Positions 43,960 through 53,263 are shown, counted from the stretch's first letter. The stretch: DNA of 64,000 nucleotides from JAENVU01 sp031422675 (GCA_031422675.1 JANPMG010000009.1:1-64000), one strand, 5' to 3'. The notes: generated from the letters alone by a model not told the origin. Translations and numbers: made by a program.

Positions 43960-45567
43960 ATGACCTTGGCCGCGTCGGTCTCCGCCGACATCGCACTCGA
44001 AGCCGCGCGGCGCCGCACGTTTGCGATCATCAGCCACCCGGACGCGGGCAAGACGACCCTCACCGAGAAGTTCCTGCTCTACGCCGGCGCGGTGGCCGAG
44101 GCCGGCGCAGTCAAGGCCCGCGCCGGGCGCCGACGCGCCACCTCGGACTGGATGGCAATGGAACAGCAGCGGGGCATCTCGATCACCTCGACTGCCCTCC
44201 AGTTCTCCTACCGGGACTGCGTCGTCAACCTGCTCGATACCCCGGGTCACCGCGACTTTTCGGAGGACACCTACCGAGTGCTCGCCGCCGCGGACGCCGC
44301 GGTGATGGTCCTGGACGCGGCGAAGGGCATCGAGGCGCAAACACTCAAGTTGTTCGAGGTGTGCCGAGCGCGCCAGTTGCCGGTGCTCACGTTCATCAAC
44401 AAGTACGACCGCCCCGGGCGGGACGCGCTCGAGCTGCTCGACGAACTCGAAAAGCAACTGGACCTCCGACCCACGCCGGTCACGTGGCCGGTGGGCATCG
44501 CCGGTGATTTTCGCGGCGTCATCGACCGCCGCACCGGCGACTTCGTGAAGTTCACGCGCACCGCACGCGGCGCGACCGCCGCCGAGGAGCACCGCCTCGA
44601 CGCGAACCAGGCCGCCGAGGAGGAAGGCGCGGCGTGGTCACATGCCATCGAGGAGTGCGAACTCTTGGATGCCGTCGGCGGGACCGTCGACGTGGATTCG
44701 TTCCTCGCCGCCGAGACGAGCCCGCTGTTCGTCGGTTCCGCGCTCACGAACTTCGGCGTCCGTCACCTGCTCGATGCGATCGTGGATCTCGCGCCTGCGC
44801 CGACCGCACGCGCGGCGAGCGGCGGTCTCACGCGAGCGGTGGATGCTCCGTTCTCGGGATTCGTGTTCAAGATCCAGGCGAACATGGACCCCGCGCACCG
44901 CGATCATGTGGCCTTCGTGCGAGTGTGTTCGGGACACTTCGAGCGCGGGATGACCGTCACCGTGGCCGGCACCGGGAAGGCGTTCTCCACCAAGTACGCC
45001 GCATCGATGTTCGGCTCTGACCGTGACACCATCGACGACGCGTACCCCGGCGACGTCATCGGGCTGGTCAACGCCAGTGATCTGCGCATCGGTTCGAGTC
45101 TGTACGAGTCGGAGCCGGTGGCGTTCCCGCCCATCGCCACCTTGGCCCCCGAGTTGTTCGCTCGCGTTCGGGCCCGCGACACCGGGCGCTACAAGCAGTT
45201 CCATCGCGGCCTCGACCAGATGGAACAAGAAGGCGTGGTTCACGTCCTGCGCGATCCGCACGGCGATCCCACGCCGGTCCTGGCCGCCGTCGGCCAAATG
45301 CAGTTCGAGGTGTTCGCCCACCGGCTCGAGCACGAGTTTGGCGCGGCGGTCGAACTCTCACCGACGCCGCACACCGTCGCGCGGCGGACCGATGCGGAAA
45401 CCGCCGCACAGTTTCCGCACATCGGCGGTCTGCTCGTCCTGGTCCAGCGCGACGGCACGCTCCTCGCGTTGTTCGAGAGTCTCTGGTTGCTCCAACGTCT
45501 CGAAGGGCAACACCCGGATTGGGTCCTCGATCCGATCCTGATCGACGCCGCCGAACCTCCCCAGTAG
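43960..45567 (+). CDS. prfC: Peptide chain release factor 3
   Basis: The 535-residue translational GTPase has G1 SHPDAGKTTLTEK, G2 region RGISITSTALQF, G3 DTPGHRDF and G4 NKYDRPG, then the EF-Tu-like domain 2 and the RF3 C-terminal domain (RFRGLDQ-type segment HRGLDQMEQEGVVHVL and VGQMQFEVFAHRLEHEF). This separates RF3 from EF-G. It recycles RF1/RF2 from the ribosome after peptide release. Length and motifs are complete. It stands alone as a transcription unit. Confidence 0.97.
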   Translation: MTLAASVSADIALEAARRRTFAIISHPDAGKTTLTEKFLLYAGAVAEAGAVKARAGRRRATSDWMAMEQQRGISITSTALQFSYRDCVVNLLDTPGHRDFSEDTYRVLAAADAAVMVLDAAKGIEAQTLKLFEVCRARQLPVLTFINKYDRPGRDALELLDELEKQLDLRPTPVTWPVGIAGDFRGVIDRRTGDFVKFTRTARGATAAEEHRLDANQAAEEEGAAWSHAIEECELLDAVGGTVDVDSFLAAETSPLFVGSALTNFGVRHLLDAIVDLAPAPTARAASGGLTRAVDAPFSGFVFKIQANMDPAHRDHVAFVRVCSGHFERGMTVTVAGTGKAFSTKYAASMFGSDRDTIDDAYPGDVIGLVNASDLRIGSSLYESEPVAFPPIATLAPELFARVRARDTGRYKQFHRGLDQMEQEGVVHVLRDPHGDPTPVLAAVGQMQFEVFAHRLEHEFGAAVELSPTPHTVARRTDAETAAQFPHIGGLLVLVQRDGTLLALFESLWLLQRLEGQHPDWVLDPILIDAAEPPQ

Positions 45568-45573
45568 CCCAGA

Positions 45574-45618
45574 GGGCGAGCGGACAGACAGTCAACCTCT
45601 GCAGACTTCCGCTCGCCC
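45574..45618. terminator. Hairpin between convergent prfC and the aminopropyltransferase-like gene
   Basis: Perfect 11-bp inverted repeat GGGCGAGCGGA/TCCGCTCGCCC with a 23-nt loop, 6 nt after the prfC stop and 43 nt from the end of the convergent gene. There is no T-tract, but stem strength and location suit a bidirectional terminator. Confidence 0.6.
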
Positions 45619-45660
45619 GTGGCCCGAGCGGCCCGTGAACGAAGTGAACAGGAGCGGGAG

Positions 45661-46386
45661 TCAAGTCCGCGCCACGTAGACGGTGCTCGAAGACTCCTCG
45701 CCGGTGTAGAAGTTCGGAAACGTCACCGTGTGCGCCGTGCACCTCGCGAAGACTTCGTTGATCGCGGCCAAGAATCCGGCGTCGGCGCCACCATCGGACC
45801 AGAGACCGAAGACACCGCCCGGGAGTATCCGATCGGCAAGCTGCGCCAGACCGGCTGCGGTGTAGAAGGACGCGTGACTCGGGTGGAGCAGATGGGTCGG
45901 CGAGTGATCGATGTCCACCAGCACCGCATGCACCCGATCGCCGACCCCTGATCCGAATCCTGCCCCCGCGGCGAGCAGTGCGAAGAAGTCGCCGTGGAGC
46001 AGGTGGCAGCGCGGATCGGATGTCAGCGCGGCGGCAAGCGGCAGCAAACCCTGCTCGTGCCACTCGATCACCTCGCCCAACGCGTCGATCACGTGCAGGG
46101 AGCGCACGGTGCTGTTCTCCAGCACCGCTTGCGCGGTATAGCCGAGCCCGAGGCCGCCCACCACCACGTCCAGTTCCGGCCCCGACTTGTCCGGATCGGG
46201 GAGGTCGGCCAGCCCGAGCGTCGCCAACGCGATCTCGGCCACGGTGAACAGGCTCGACATGAGGAACTCGTCACCGAGCTTCACCTCGTACACGTCGATC
46301 TGGAGGGTGGGTTCCAGACGCCGGCGCACCGTCAGCTCCCCCATCGGCGTTTGCCGGCGATCGATCTCCTCGAAGCTCGCGCTCAT
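45661..46386 (-). CDS. Spermidine-synthase-like SAM-fold protein
   Basis: The 241-residue protein has a Rossmann SAM/dcSAM-binding core like polyamine aminopropyltransferases: DVVVGGLGLGYTAQAVLE as motif I, VIDALGEVIEWH after beta-2, and AVLVDIDHSPTHLL. The N-terminal beta domain of true spermidine synthases is reduced. It could be a methyltransferase or aminopropyltransferase on an unknown substrate. ATG 46386 lies 8 nt from the stop of the Baeyer-Villiger monooxygenase, so the two are probably co-transcribed. Confidence 0.78.
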   Translation of the reverse strand: MSASFEEIDRRQTPMGELTVRRRLEPTLQIDVYEVKLGDEFLMSSLFTVAEIALATLGLADLPDPDKSGPELDVVVGGLGLGYTAQAVLENSTVRSLHVIDALGEVIEWHEQGLLPLAAALTSDPRCHLLHGDFFALLAAGAGFGSGVGDRVHAVLVDIDHSPTHLLHPSHASFYTAAGLAQLADRILPGGVFGLWSDGGADAGFLAAINEVFARCTAHTVTFPNFYTGEESSSTVYVART

Positions 46387-46393
46387 CGCTCGC

Positions 46394-48322
46394 TCAGCGA
46401 ATTTCGAAGTCTGCGAAATCGGGGGTCTTGGTCCAGGTCCAGTAGTCGACGAGTCGCCACGGACTGAGTCCATGGATCTCGCCGTACGCGTTCTTGAAGA
46501 ACGAGTGCTTGATCGACGGTTGTGACCACACGAGGGTCTTGATTTCGGCCTGAGTCCGCGTGTGCCAGTCCTCGTACTTCGCGCGCGTCGGTTCCATCGA
46601 GCGATGCCCACCGGCGATCAGCTTCTCGATGCATTGGGTGATGTAGCGCATCTGACATTCGGAATGGAAGATCAGACTGCCGCCGTGCGCCAGGTTCGTT
46701 CCCGGGCCGTACATACAGAAGAGGTTCGGGAACTCGGGCACCGTGATGCCGAGGTATGCGGCGGGCCGCTCACCCCATTTCGTGCGCAGGTCCAAACCGT
46801 TGCGTCCGGTGATCTCCATCGGCCACAGCACTCGAGTGGCGTGGAACCCGGTGGCGTAGACGAGGACATCGGCCGGATGGCGAACGCCGTCGGCAGTGAC
46901 CACGGCATCCGACTCGATGTGGTCGATGCCCGTGCGCACCAACTCGACGTTGTCCCGGGTGAGCGTCTGCAACCAGCTCCCATTGTCCTGCAACGTGCGC
47001 TTGCCCGTCGCCGGATAGTCCGGCACCACCTTGGCGATGAGTTCGGGATCATCACCGATCTGACTGACGATCCAATCGGTGAACATCTGACGAGTGAGGT
47101 CGTTCATCTCGCTGACCGCGGTCTGCTGGTCCGGGTAGTCCGGGTCCACGCGCGCGGCTTCCAGGCCCTTGTCACAGCCGGGCCAGAAGATGAGGAAGCG
47201 GTACCACCGCCCGTAGAACGGCAGGTGCCGGAGCGCCCACTGCACGCCGGGCCCGACCGCCTCGTGGTAGTTCGGGTTCGGGAACATCCACTGCGCGGTG
47301 CGTTGGAACACGGTGAGGTGTTCGACGGTGGGCGCGATCGTCGGCGCGATCTGGAATCCGCTCGCACCGGCGCCGATCATCGCCACGCGCGCGCCGGCCA
47401 GGTCCACCGAGTGGTCCCAGCACGCGGAGTGGAAGGCCGGACCGACGAACGAATCCTGACCGTCGATCGCGGGGACGTGGGGGCGGTTGAGCTGACCGAC
47501 GGCCGAGATCAGCGCCCGGGCGCCGAGGGTTTCTTCCGTCCCGTCGGCGCCGCGCACTCGGACCGACCACGTGGCGGAATCGTCGTCCCAGGAAGCACCG
47601 ACCACCTCGGTATTCCACCGCACGTGGGGCTCGATCGCGTGCTTCGTCATCACGCCCTCGAAGTAGCGCTGGAGCTCGGGCTGCTGCGCGAAGAACTCGG
47701 TCCACTGGTCGCTCGGCTCGAAGCTGTAGCAGTAGAAGTGGTTCCCCACATCCACGCGCGCACCGGGATAGGAGTTCTCCCACCAGGTGCCCCCGACCCC
47801 CGCGTTCTTCTCGACGATGGTGAAGGGAATGCCGGCTTCCTTCAGCCGAATGCCGGCCAGCAGTCCCGACTGACCACATCCGACGACGACCACCGGAAAC
47901 GCGTCGCGTGCTGCGGCGTCCGACGTTGCGGGGATCCGGCGCGCGTCGGCACCGTCGAGTTCCATTTCTTCGAGCATCATCGGCACGTACTCGGCGGGGA
48001 CGGGTTCACAGACGAGCCACGCCATCATCTCGTGCAGGAGTTCGGCGGAGATCGGTTCCGGCTCCGGGCAGCCGCGATCGCGGTAGTCGCGGATCACCTT
48101 GGCTGCGAGCGCGCGCACCTCGGCCTTGGCCTCCTCGCTCATGTACCCCTGGACCTCGTTGAGAAAGAGCCCCTCGGGTTTCAGCCGGCCGCGAATGATC
48201 TCGGGGTCACCGGCCATGTGCACCATCGACAGCATCAAGGTGGGGATGCTGACGTCGATCAGGACCGCCGCAATCTCCGCGTCCGAGGTCTCGAACGACT
48301 CACCGGCATGTGGATTACGCAT
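46394..48322 (-). CDS. Baeyer-Villiger-type flavin monooxygenase (HAPMO-like)
   Basis: The 642-residue enzyme has an N-terminal helical extension (about 1-135) as in 4-hydroxyacetophenone monooxygenase. Next come the FAD site VVVGCGQSGLLAG, the Baeyer-Villiger fingerprint FxGxxxHxxxW (FVGPAFHSACW) and the NADPH site MIGAGASGFQ. It would insert oxygen next to a ketone using NADPH and O2. Length agrees with the HapE group. The aminopropyltransferase-like gene follows 8 nt downstream. Confidence 0.92.
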   Translation of the reverse strand: MRNPHAGESFETSDAEIAAVLIDVSIPTLMLSMVHMAGDPEIIRGRLKPEGLFLNEVQGYMSEEAKAEVRALAAKVIRDYRDRGCPEPEPISAELLHEMMAWLVCEPVPAEYVPMMLEEMELDGADARRIPATSDAAARDAFPVVVVGCGQSGLLAGIRLKEAGIPFTIVEKNAGVGGTWWENSYPGARVDVGNHFYCYSFEPSDQWTEFFAQQPELQRYFEGVMTKHAIEPHVRWNTEVVGASWDDDSATWSVRVRGADGTEETLGARALISAVGQLNRPHVPAIDGQDSFVGPAFHSACWDHSVDLAGARVAMIGAGASGFQIAPTIAPTVEHLTVFQRTAQWMFPNPNYHEAVGPGVQWALRHLPFYGRWYRFLIFWPGCDKGLEAARVDPDYPDQQTAVSEMNDLTRQMFTDWIVSQIGDDPELIAKVVPDYPATGKRTLQDNGSWLQTLTRDNVELVRTGIDHIESDAVVTADGVRHPADVLVYATGFHATRVLWPMEITGRNGLDLRTKWGERPAAYLGITVPEFPNLFCMYGPGTNLAHGGSLIFHSECQMRYITQCIEKLIAGGHRSMEPTRAKYEDWHTRTQAEIKTLVWSQPSIKHSFFKNAYGEIHGLSPWRLVDYWTWTKTPDFADFEIR

Positions 48323-49096
48323 TCAGATTGCGAAGCAGTTCAAGCTGATCGCCCGATGCGCGAGGGCGTCCTGGATACCGCTGTAGACGGTGCCGTCGAG
48401 CGGGATGCTCACATGGTCCACGTACCGCAACCAGCACGGCGACTGCACCGTGACGTTCTTGTTGTTGCCGTCGTTGGCCAAGAAGCTGTTCGTGTACGGC
48501 ACGATCACGGTGTCCAGCGTCGTCGCGAAGTTGGTGTAGAAGACGTTGCCGATGGTGTCGTCGCCCGCGTTGAGTTCCGCGAGGAACGACGAACCGATCG
48601 ACATCTGCTGACACGAGATCACACCGATGCAGTTGCCGAGACCCAGGAGCTTCGCCAGGTTCGCGACCGCGGTGCCGTAGTTGACCGCGGCCAGGTTGAC
48701 GAGACTGTCAACTTCGCTCGCGCCGCCGAGGTACTTGATGTAGTAGCGCGACACCATGCCGCCTTGGGAATGTCCGATCAGGTCGACCTTCGCCGACCCG
48801 GTCTGCGCCCGCACTCCGTCCACGAAGGTGTTCAGCGCGGCCGCGGCATCGCGTGCGTCACCGAGTCCGGAGTTCGGGAGGCCGAAGATGAACGCCGGGT
48901 GTCCGTCGGCACGCAGCCGGGCCGCGAGCGGCGCGTAGTACACGCTCGCAAGACCCTGGCCAGCGAAGGTGCCGGCCACGATCACCACCGGATCGTTCGT
49001 GACCGCGCCCGCCGGTGCCGCCGTTCCCGACGTCACGCCCGCGAGGGCGCCCACTGCAACCACGACCGACGCGAGTACTCGCTTGAAACTGACCAC
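48323..49096 (-). CDS. Secreted triacylglycerol lipase (class-2 type)
   Basis: The 257-residue protein has a Sec signal peptide (to about residue 30, AAPAGAV). Its mature alpha/beta-hydrolase resembles class-2 extracellular lipases: VIVAGTFAG oxyanion region, the nucleophile elbow IGHSQGG, and Asp and His candidates in TVIVPYTN and YVDHVSIP. Two pairs of Cys may form disulfides. GTG start at 49096 has GGGGGGAT upstream. It ends one base before the monooxygenase start codon, suggesting joint transcription, although the substrates differ. Confidence 0.88.
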   Translation of the reverse strand: MVSFKRVLASVVVAVGALAGVTSGTAAPAGAVTNDPVVIVAGTFAGQGLASVYYAPLAARLRADGHPAFIFGLPNSGLGDARDAAAALNTFVDGVRAQTGSAKVDLIGHSQGGMVSRYYIKYLGGASEVDSLVNLAAVNYGTAVANLAKLLGLGNCIGVISCQQMSIGSSFLAELNAGDDTIGNVFYTNFATTLDTVIVPYTNSFLANDGNNKNVTVQSPCWLRYVDHVSIPLDGTVYSGIQDALAHRAISLNCFAI

Positions 49097-49182
49097 TGGA
49101 TCCCCCCGAATGCAGTAGGGCGCGACGTGCGCCGGTGTGGTGCGCGGATCGTAACGCAGCGCCCCGCCCCACCTTCACCCCC

Positions 49183-49238
49183 GCAGCTCGCACCAAATAC
49201 GCAAGCCATGGCTTGCAAAACACGCGTTGGTTCGCCGC
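49183..49238 (+). repeat. Structured repeat family B, copy 3
   Basis: A third copy with GCTCGCACCAAATACGCAAG at the left. It has a perfect inner palindrome GCAAGCC-AT-GGCTTGC, and ACCAA pairs with TTGGT; the outer stem is weaker than in copy 2. It lies in the divergent interval between the lipase and the esterase genes. Confidence 0.75.
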
Positions 49239-49335
49239 GTCCAGGGCGGCCGCTGATCCCGCGAGTGGGCCGACGATGACGCGACGGTGGCACGGGGATC
49301 ACGATTCCTTCATGATCGTGATTCACGCTCGAGTC

Positions 49336-50307
49336 ATGACGAATCCACGAACCCCTGAATCCGGATCGACTTCCTGGCGGCGAGGCGCGATCGCGTCGAT
49401 CGCGTTGATCGCAGCCGCCGCGCTGGCCGTCGGTGTCATCGCGCCGGCCGCCGACGCGGGCGCCACCGCTGCTCGACGCAACCGCTGTTCCGCCCCGGCC
49501 CAGAAGCACACCGGCGCGTACCGGTCGATTCCCGGTGTGGCGGCCAACGCCACCAGCCTCGACGTGTACCGGCCGGCCCGAACCTGTGGTGCGCCGGTCG
49601 TGATGTGGGTGCACGGAGGCGGGTATCACACCGGCGACAAGCGAAACCAGGTCGCAGACAAGGTCCGGCTCTTCAACAGCCGAGGCTGGGTGTTCGTGAG
49701 TGTGAACTACCGGTTGACTGTCGCCGGCGATCCGACGTCGGCTCACTATCCCGACCACTACGAGGATGTGGCGGCCGCGGTCGCATGGGTGCAGGAACAC
49801 ATCAAGCAGTTCGGCGGTGACGGATCGCGGATTGCGTTGCTCGGCCACTCGGCCGGTGCGGACATCGTCTCGAACGTCACGACGAATCCGCAGTACCTGG
49901 GCGATCGCGGACTCGCCCTCGACGCCGTGGACTGCGCGGGACCGCTCGACACCGAAGGGGTCGACAAGGTCACGGCCAACGCGGCCGGGGGTGGCGAGAA
50001 AGCCCTGTGGCAGGAAGCGCTCGGCAACGCTCCGGACTACGAGCGGACGACCTCGGCCATCACCTGGATCCGGCCACACTCGGGGATCCCACCCACCATC
50101 GGAGTGGTGCGCGGCGCCCCGGTCCGTCGGGCGATCCAGACCGATTTCCTCCGGCGCCTGACTGCGGCCGGGATTCCGGCGACCCAGATCGATGCCACCG
50201 GTCTTTCCCACGGCGAGGTCAACACGAGGATCGGCGCACCCGGCGACACGGTCATGACCCCGCCGCTCGCCAAGTTCCTCGAAACCTGCTTCCGATCGCC
50301 ACGCTGA
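49336..50307 (+). CDS. Secreted alpha/beta-hydrolase (esterase/lipase HSL-like)
   Basis: The 323-residue protein has a signal peptide (RRGAIASIALIAAAALAVGV, ending near AADAGA). The hydrolase of the HGGG group follows, with oxyanion hole VHGGGYHTGD, nucleophile GHSAGAD and candidate His GLSHGEVN. An exported carboxylesterase is likely. ATG 49336 was chosen because it starts the signal peptide; an in-frame ATG at 49312 would add eight residues. Confidence 0.85.
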   Translation: MTNPRTPESGSTSWRRGAIASIALIAAAALAVGVIAPAADAGATAARRNRCSAPAQKHTGAYRSIPGVAANATSLDVYRPARTCGAPVVMWVHGGGYHTGDKRNQVADKVRLFNSRGWVFVSVNYRLTVAGDPTSAHYPDHYEDVAAAVAWVQEHIKQFGGDGSRIALLGHSAGADIVSNVTTNPQYLGDRGLALDAVDCAGPLDTEGVDKVTANAAGGGEKALWQEALGNAPDYERTTSAITWIRPHSGIPPTIGVVRGAPVRRAIQTDFLRRLTAAGIPATQIDATGLSHGEVNTRIGAPGDTVMTPPLAKFLETCFRSPR

Positions 50308-50468
50308 TCCCGGCCGCAGTATCGGTGGGATCAGAAATCGAACCCGACTCGGATCCGGCGCAGGCATCGCACCGGATCCGAGCCGGCGAAACCGCACGTT
50401 TTGACAGCGCCCCGCCGACCTACGCTCCGCTCCCCCGATCCGGAACGCCCGAACCAGGAGCTCCCGTC

Positions 50469-51602
50469 ATGCGTACTCCCCTCTGCGACGACCTCGGCAT
50501 CGAGTTCCCGATCTTCGCGTTCACCCACTGCCGGGACGTGGTCGTCGCGGTGTCGAAGGCGGGTGGGTTCGGGGTTCTCGGCGCGGTGGGGTTCAGTCCC
50601 GAACAACTCGAGATCGAGCTGCAATGGATCGACGAGCACATCGGCGATCGCCCCTACGGCGTCGACATCGTGATCCCGAACAAGTACGAAGGAATGGACG
50701 CGAACATGTCGGGCGACGAGCTCGCGCAGATGTTGCGCGACATGGTTCCGCAGGAGAACCTCGACTTCGCCCGCAAGCTCCTTGCGGACCACGGCGTGCC
50801 GCTGCAGGACGAGAGCGAAGACAACACCATGCAGCTTCTCGGTTGGACCGAGGCCACCGCGACTCCGCAGGTCCAGGTCGCGCTCGAGCACCCGAAGATG
50901 ACGCTGATCGCGAACGCCCTCGGTACTCCACCGGCCGAGGTGATGGACCTCATCCACAACGCCGGTCGCAAGGTCGCCGCGCTCTGCGGCTCGCCGTACC
51001 AGGCGCGTAAACACGCCGACGCGGGCGTCGACATCATCATCGCCCAAGGAGGCGAGGGCGGCGGCCACTGCGGCGAAGTCGGCTCCATCGTCCTGTGGCC
51101 CCAGGTCGTCAAGGAGGTCGCCCCGGTGCCCGTACTCGCGGCGGGCGGGATCGGCAGCGGTGCGCAGATCGCCGCGGCGCTCGCGCTCGGCTGCCAGGGG
51201 GCCTGGTCGGGCTCCCAGTGGCTGATGGTCGAGGAGTCCGAGAACACCCCCGTCCAGCAGGCCGCTTACATCGGCGCGGGCTCGCGTGACACGGTGCGGA
51301 GTCGCTCGTTCACCGGCAAGCCGTGCCGCATGCTGCGCAACGACTGGACCGACGCGTGGGAGACGCCCGGCAACCCCGAGCCGCTCGGCATGCCGCTCCA
51401 GTACATGGTGTCGGGCATCGCCGTCGCCGCGACGCACCGGTATCCGGATCAGACCGTCGACGTTGCGTTCAACCCGGTCGGTCAGGTGGTGGGTCAGTTC
51501 GAGAAGGTGGAGAAGACGGCCGCGGTCGTCGAACGGTGGGTCAACGAATACCTCGAGGCCACGGAGCATCTCACCGACCTGAACGCGGCCGCCGGCGCCT
51601 GA
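50469..51602 (+). CDS. Nitronate monooxygenase-like flavoprotein
   Basis: The 377-residue TIM-barrel FMN protein has the NPD/NMO pattern: PIFAFTHCRDVVVAVSKAGGFGVLGAVGF at the N-terminus, AQGGEGGGHCGEVGS and PVLAAGGIGSGAQIAAALALGCQGAW, the phosphate-binding parts. The His in GGHCG corresponds to the catalytic base position of nitronate monooxygenases. Family members oxidise nitronates or reduce enones; substrate unknown. AGGAG 8 nt before ATG 50469. Confidence 0.9.
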   Translation: MRTPLCDDLGIEFPIFAFTHCRDVVVAVSKAGGFGVLGAVGFSPEQLEIELQWIDEHIGDRPYGVDIVIPNKYEGMDANMSGDELAQMLRDMVPQENLDFARKLLADHGVPLQDESEDNTMQLLGWTEATATPQVQVALEHPKMTLIANALGTPPAEVMDLIHNAGRKVAALCGSPYQARKHADAGVDIIIAQGGEGGGHCGEVGSIVLWPQVVKEVAPVPVLAAGGIGSGAQIAAALALGCQGAWSGSQWLMVEESENTPVQQAAYIGAGSRDTVRSRSFTGKPCRMLRNDWTDAWETPGNPEPLGMPLQYMVSGIAVAATHRYPDQTVDVAFNPVGQVVGQFEKVEKTAAVVERWVNEYLEATEHLTDLNAAAGA

Positions 51603-51637
51603 GCACGAGCCGCATCAGCCGCTGACGCGTCGGTCCG

Positions 51638-52690
51638 TCAGGGCAACGCGGCGGCGAGATCGCAGAGCGGCATGACGTTCCCCGCGTCGCCGATCATGTC
51701 GGCGTTGTAGCCGTTCTTGAAGAACGCGAACGACGTGCCCGTTTCCGGGTCGGCCCACGCCACCTGGAGGTATGCGCCGCCGTGCCCGAACGATCCGGGT
51801 GAGCATTCCTTGCCGAACATCGCGTACCGGAACTGATGCAACCCGTCGTCACCCGCGAGCACCAGCCCGAGCGAACGATTCACCGGGACGCCCATGAGCG
51901 GATCGTCGAACGTGGCGCGCACGCGCGTGCGAGCGTTATCGAGGACGTCGGCGTTCCAAAGGCCGTTCGGATCGCGTAGCAACGCTTGATAGAACTGCGC
52001 CATCGTGGCCGCGGTCATGATCCCGCCCCCGCCCGGTACCCCGGCGGCGCGCTGCGCCGGATCGTTCGCCACATCGAGCAGATCGATCGACTCGTCGAGT
52101 GGCCGCGCGCCGATCCGAACGCCGTCCACCACGTCACCCTGCTCGTCTGCCGGGATTCCGAGCAGGCGCGGCAGTCCGAGCGGCGCGGTGAGGCGTTGCT
52201 CGATCGCATCCCGGAAATCGAGACCGGTGGTGCGCTCGATGATGTCGATCAGTACCCAGTGCGCCGACGTTGCGTGGTACTCGAAGCGTGAACCGGGCTC
52301 CCACTCCAACTCCCACCGCCCGAACGCGGCGCGCCGACGCTCGGGATCGGCGCCGTCCACCGGACCGACGAGCGCATTCGGGAATCCCGACGTGTGGAGC
52401 ATGACCTGTTCGACGGTGATGGCGTTCTTGCCGCTCGTCCCGAACTCAGGGACGAACTCGGCGACGCGCTGCTCCGGCCGTACGAGCCCGTCACCGATCA
52501 GCAACCACACCATCGACGCGACGATCGGCTTGGTCGCCGAGAACGCGCAGAAGCGGGACTCGTTCGTTGCGGTGCCGAAGGTCTCGAATGCCACCAGCTC
52601 GCCATCCCGTGCCACCGCGAGCTGGCAGGCCGGCGTGAGCTTGTCCTCCACCAAACGCTGCGCGCGTCCGAGCAGCTCGTCCAGGCTCAT
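51638..52690 (-). CDS. Beta-lactamase-fold serine hydrolase (class C/EstB type)
   Basis: The 350-residue protein has the SxxK motif FSATKP, a Tyr motif YHATSAH in the YxN position and the third motif FGHGGAY (HxG). These define the penicillin-binding-protein-like esterase family rather than a resistance beta-lactamase. No signal peptide is seen, so it acts in the cytoplasm. Likely an esterase or amidase. It is divergent from the selenoprotein glutathione peroxidase with 93 nt between the starts. Confidence 0.88.
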   Translation of the reverse strand: MSLDELLGRAQRLVEDKLTPACQLAVARDGELVAFETFGTATNESRFCAFSATKPIVASMVWLLIGDGLVRPEQRVAEFVPEFGTSGKNAITVEQVMLHTSGFPNALVGPVDGADPERRRAAFGRWELEWEPGSRFEYHATSAHWVLIDIIERTTGLDFRDAIEQRLTAPLGLPRLLGIPADEQGDVVDGVRIGARPLDESIDLLDVANDPAQRAAGVPGGGGIMTAATMAQFYQALLRDPNGLWNADVLDNARTRVRATFDDPLMGVPVNRSLGLVLAGDDGLHQFRYAMFGKECSPGSFGHGGAYLQVAWADPETGTSFAFFKNGYNADMIGDAGNVMPLCDLAAALP

Positions 52691-52783
52691 GGAACGGAGC
52701 GTCGCGTACCGCTCCTCGCACCGTCAACCGCGGCCCGCCGGTATAGATGCACCGCGGCCGCCGGCGCGGGTACCGTCGGGCAC

Positions 52784-53263
52784 ATGACTCACATGTACGA
52801 CCTCACGATGAAGTCGACCACCGGTGACGACGTCGACCTGTCCCAGTACCGCGGCCGCGTCGTCCTCTTCGTCAACGTCGCCAGTTTCTGAGGGCTGACG
52901 CCCCAGTACGCAGGTCTGCGTACGTTGCATGAAGCACACGAAGCATCAGGTTTCAGTGTTCTCGCCTTCCCGTGCAATCAGTTCGGGGAGCAAGAACCCG
53001 GAACCGACGCGGAAATCCTCGAGTTCGCCACGTCCAAATACGACGTGACCTTCCCGATCTTCAGCAAGATCGAGGTCAACGGCGACGGCGCCTGCGAGCT
53101 GTACCAGTGGTTGCGCTCTGCACAACCCGGAGACACCGACTCCGATGCCATCACGTGGAACTTCGAGAAGTTCCTCGTGGACCGGGACGGCAACGTCGTT
53201 GCACGATTCGGTCCCGCGGTCACGCCCGAGGAGATCGAACCGCACGTCGCCGCGTTGCTGTAG
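52784..53263 (+). CDS. Selenocysteine-containing glutathione peroxidase
   Basis: The frame is continuous from ATG 52784 to 53263 except for one in-frame TGA at 52889-52891, codon 36. The context is NVASF-TGA-GLTPQY, where glutathione peroxidases have catalytic Cys or Sec (VNVAS-x-C/U-GLTPQY). The rest of the family signature is intact after the TGA: FPCNQFGEQEP and WNFEKFLVDRDG, giving the Sec-Gln-Trp-Asn tetrad. A SECIS hairpin follows at 52906-52923. Total length is 159 residues with Sec, normal for a bacterial peroxidase. It would reduce hydroperoxides with thiols. An ordinary reading would wrongly split it into a 35-residue peptide and an N-terminally cut protein. Confidence 0.92.
52906..52923 (+). 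promoter_or_regulatory. SECIS element of the glutathione peroxidase
   Basis: GTACGCA-GGTC-TGCGTAC, a perfect 7-bp stem with a GGUC loop starting 14 nt after the TGA. The core GCAGGTCTGC equals that of the E. coli fdhF SECIS loop bound by SelB, and the TGA-to-loop distance (about 22 nt) is in the bacterial range. Confidence 0.88.

Noticed and set aside
46562..49279. A 905-codon plus-strand open frame opposite the Baeyer-Villiger monooxygenase and lipase
   Set aside because: Mirror-frame artefact: low-complexity Arg/His/Val/Asp composition and no family motif, whereas both minus-strand genes have complete active sites.
52889..52891. The TGA in the glutathione peroxidase as a nonsense mutation (pseudogene)
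   Set aside because: It falls precisely at the catalytic Cys/Sec codon, the frame is otherwise perfect, and a SECIS hairpin with the known loop follows.
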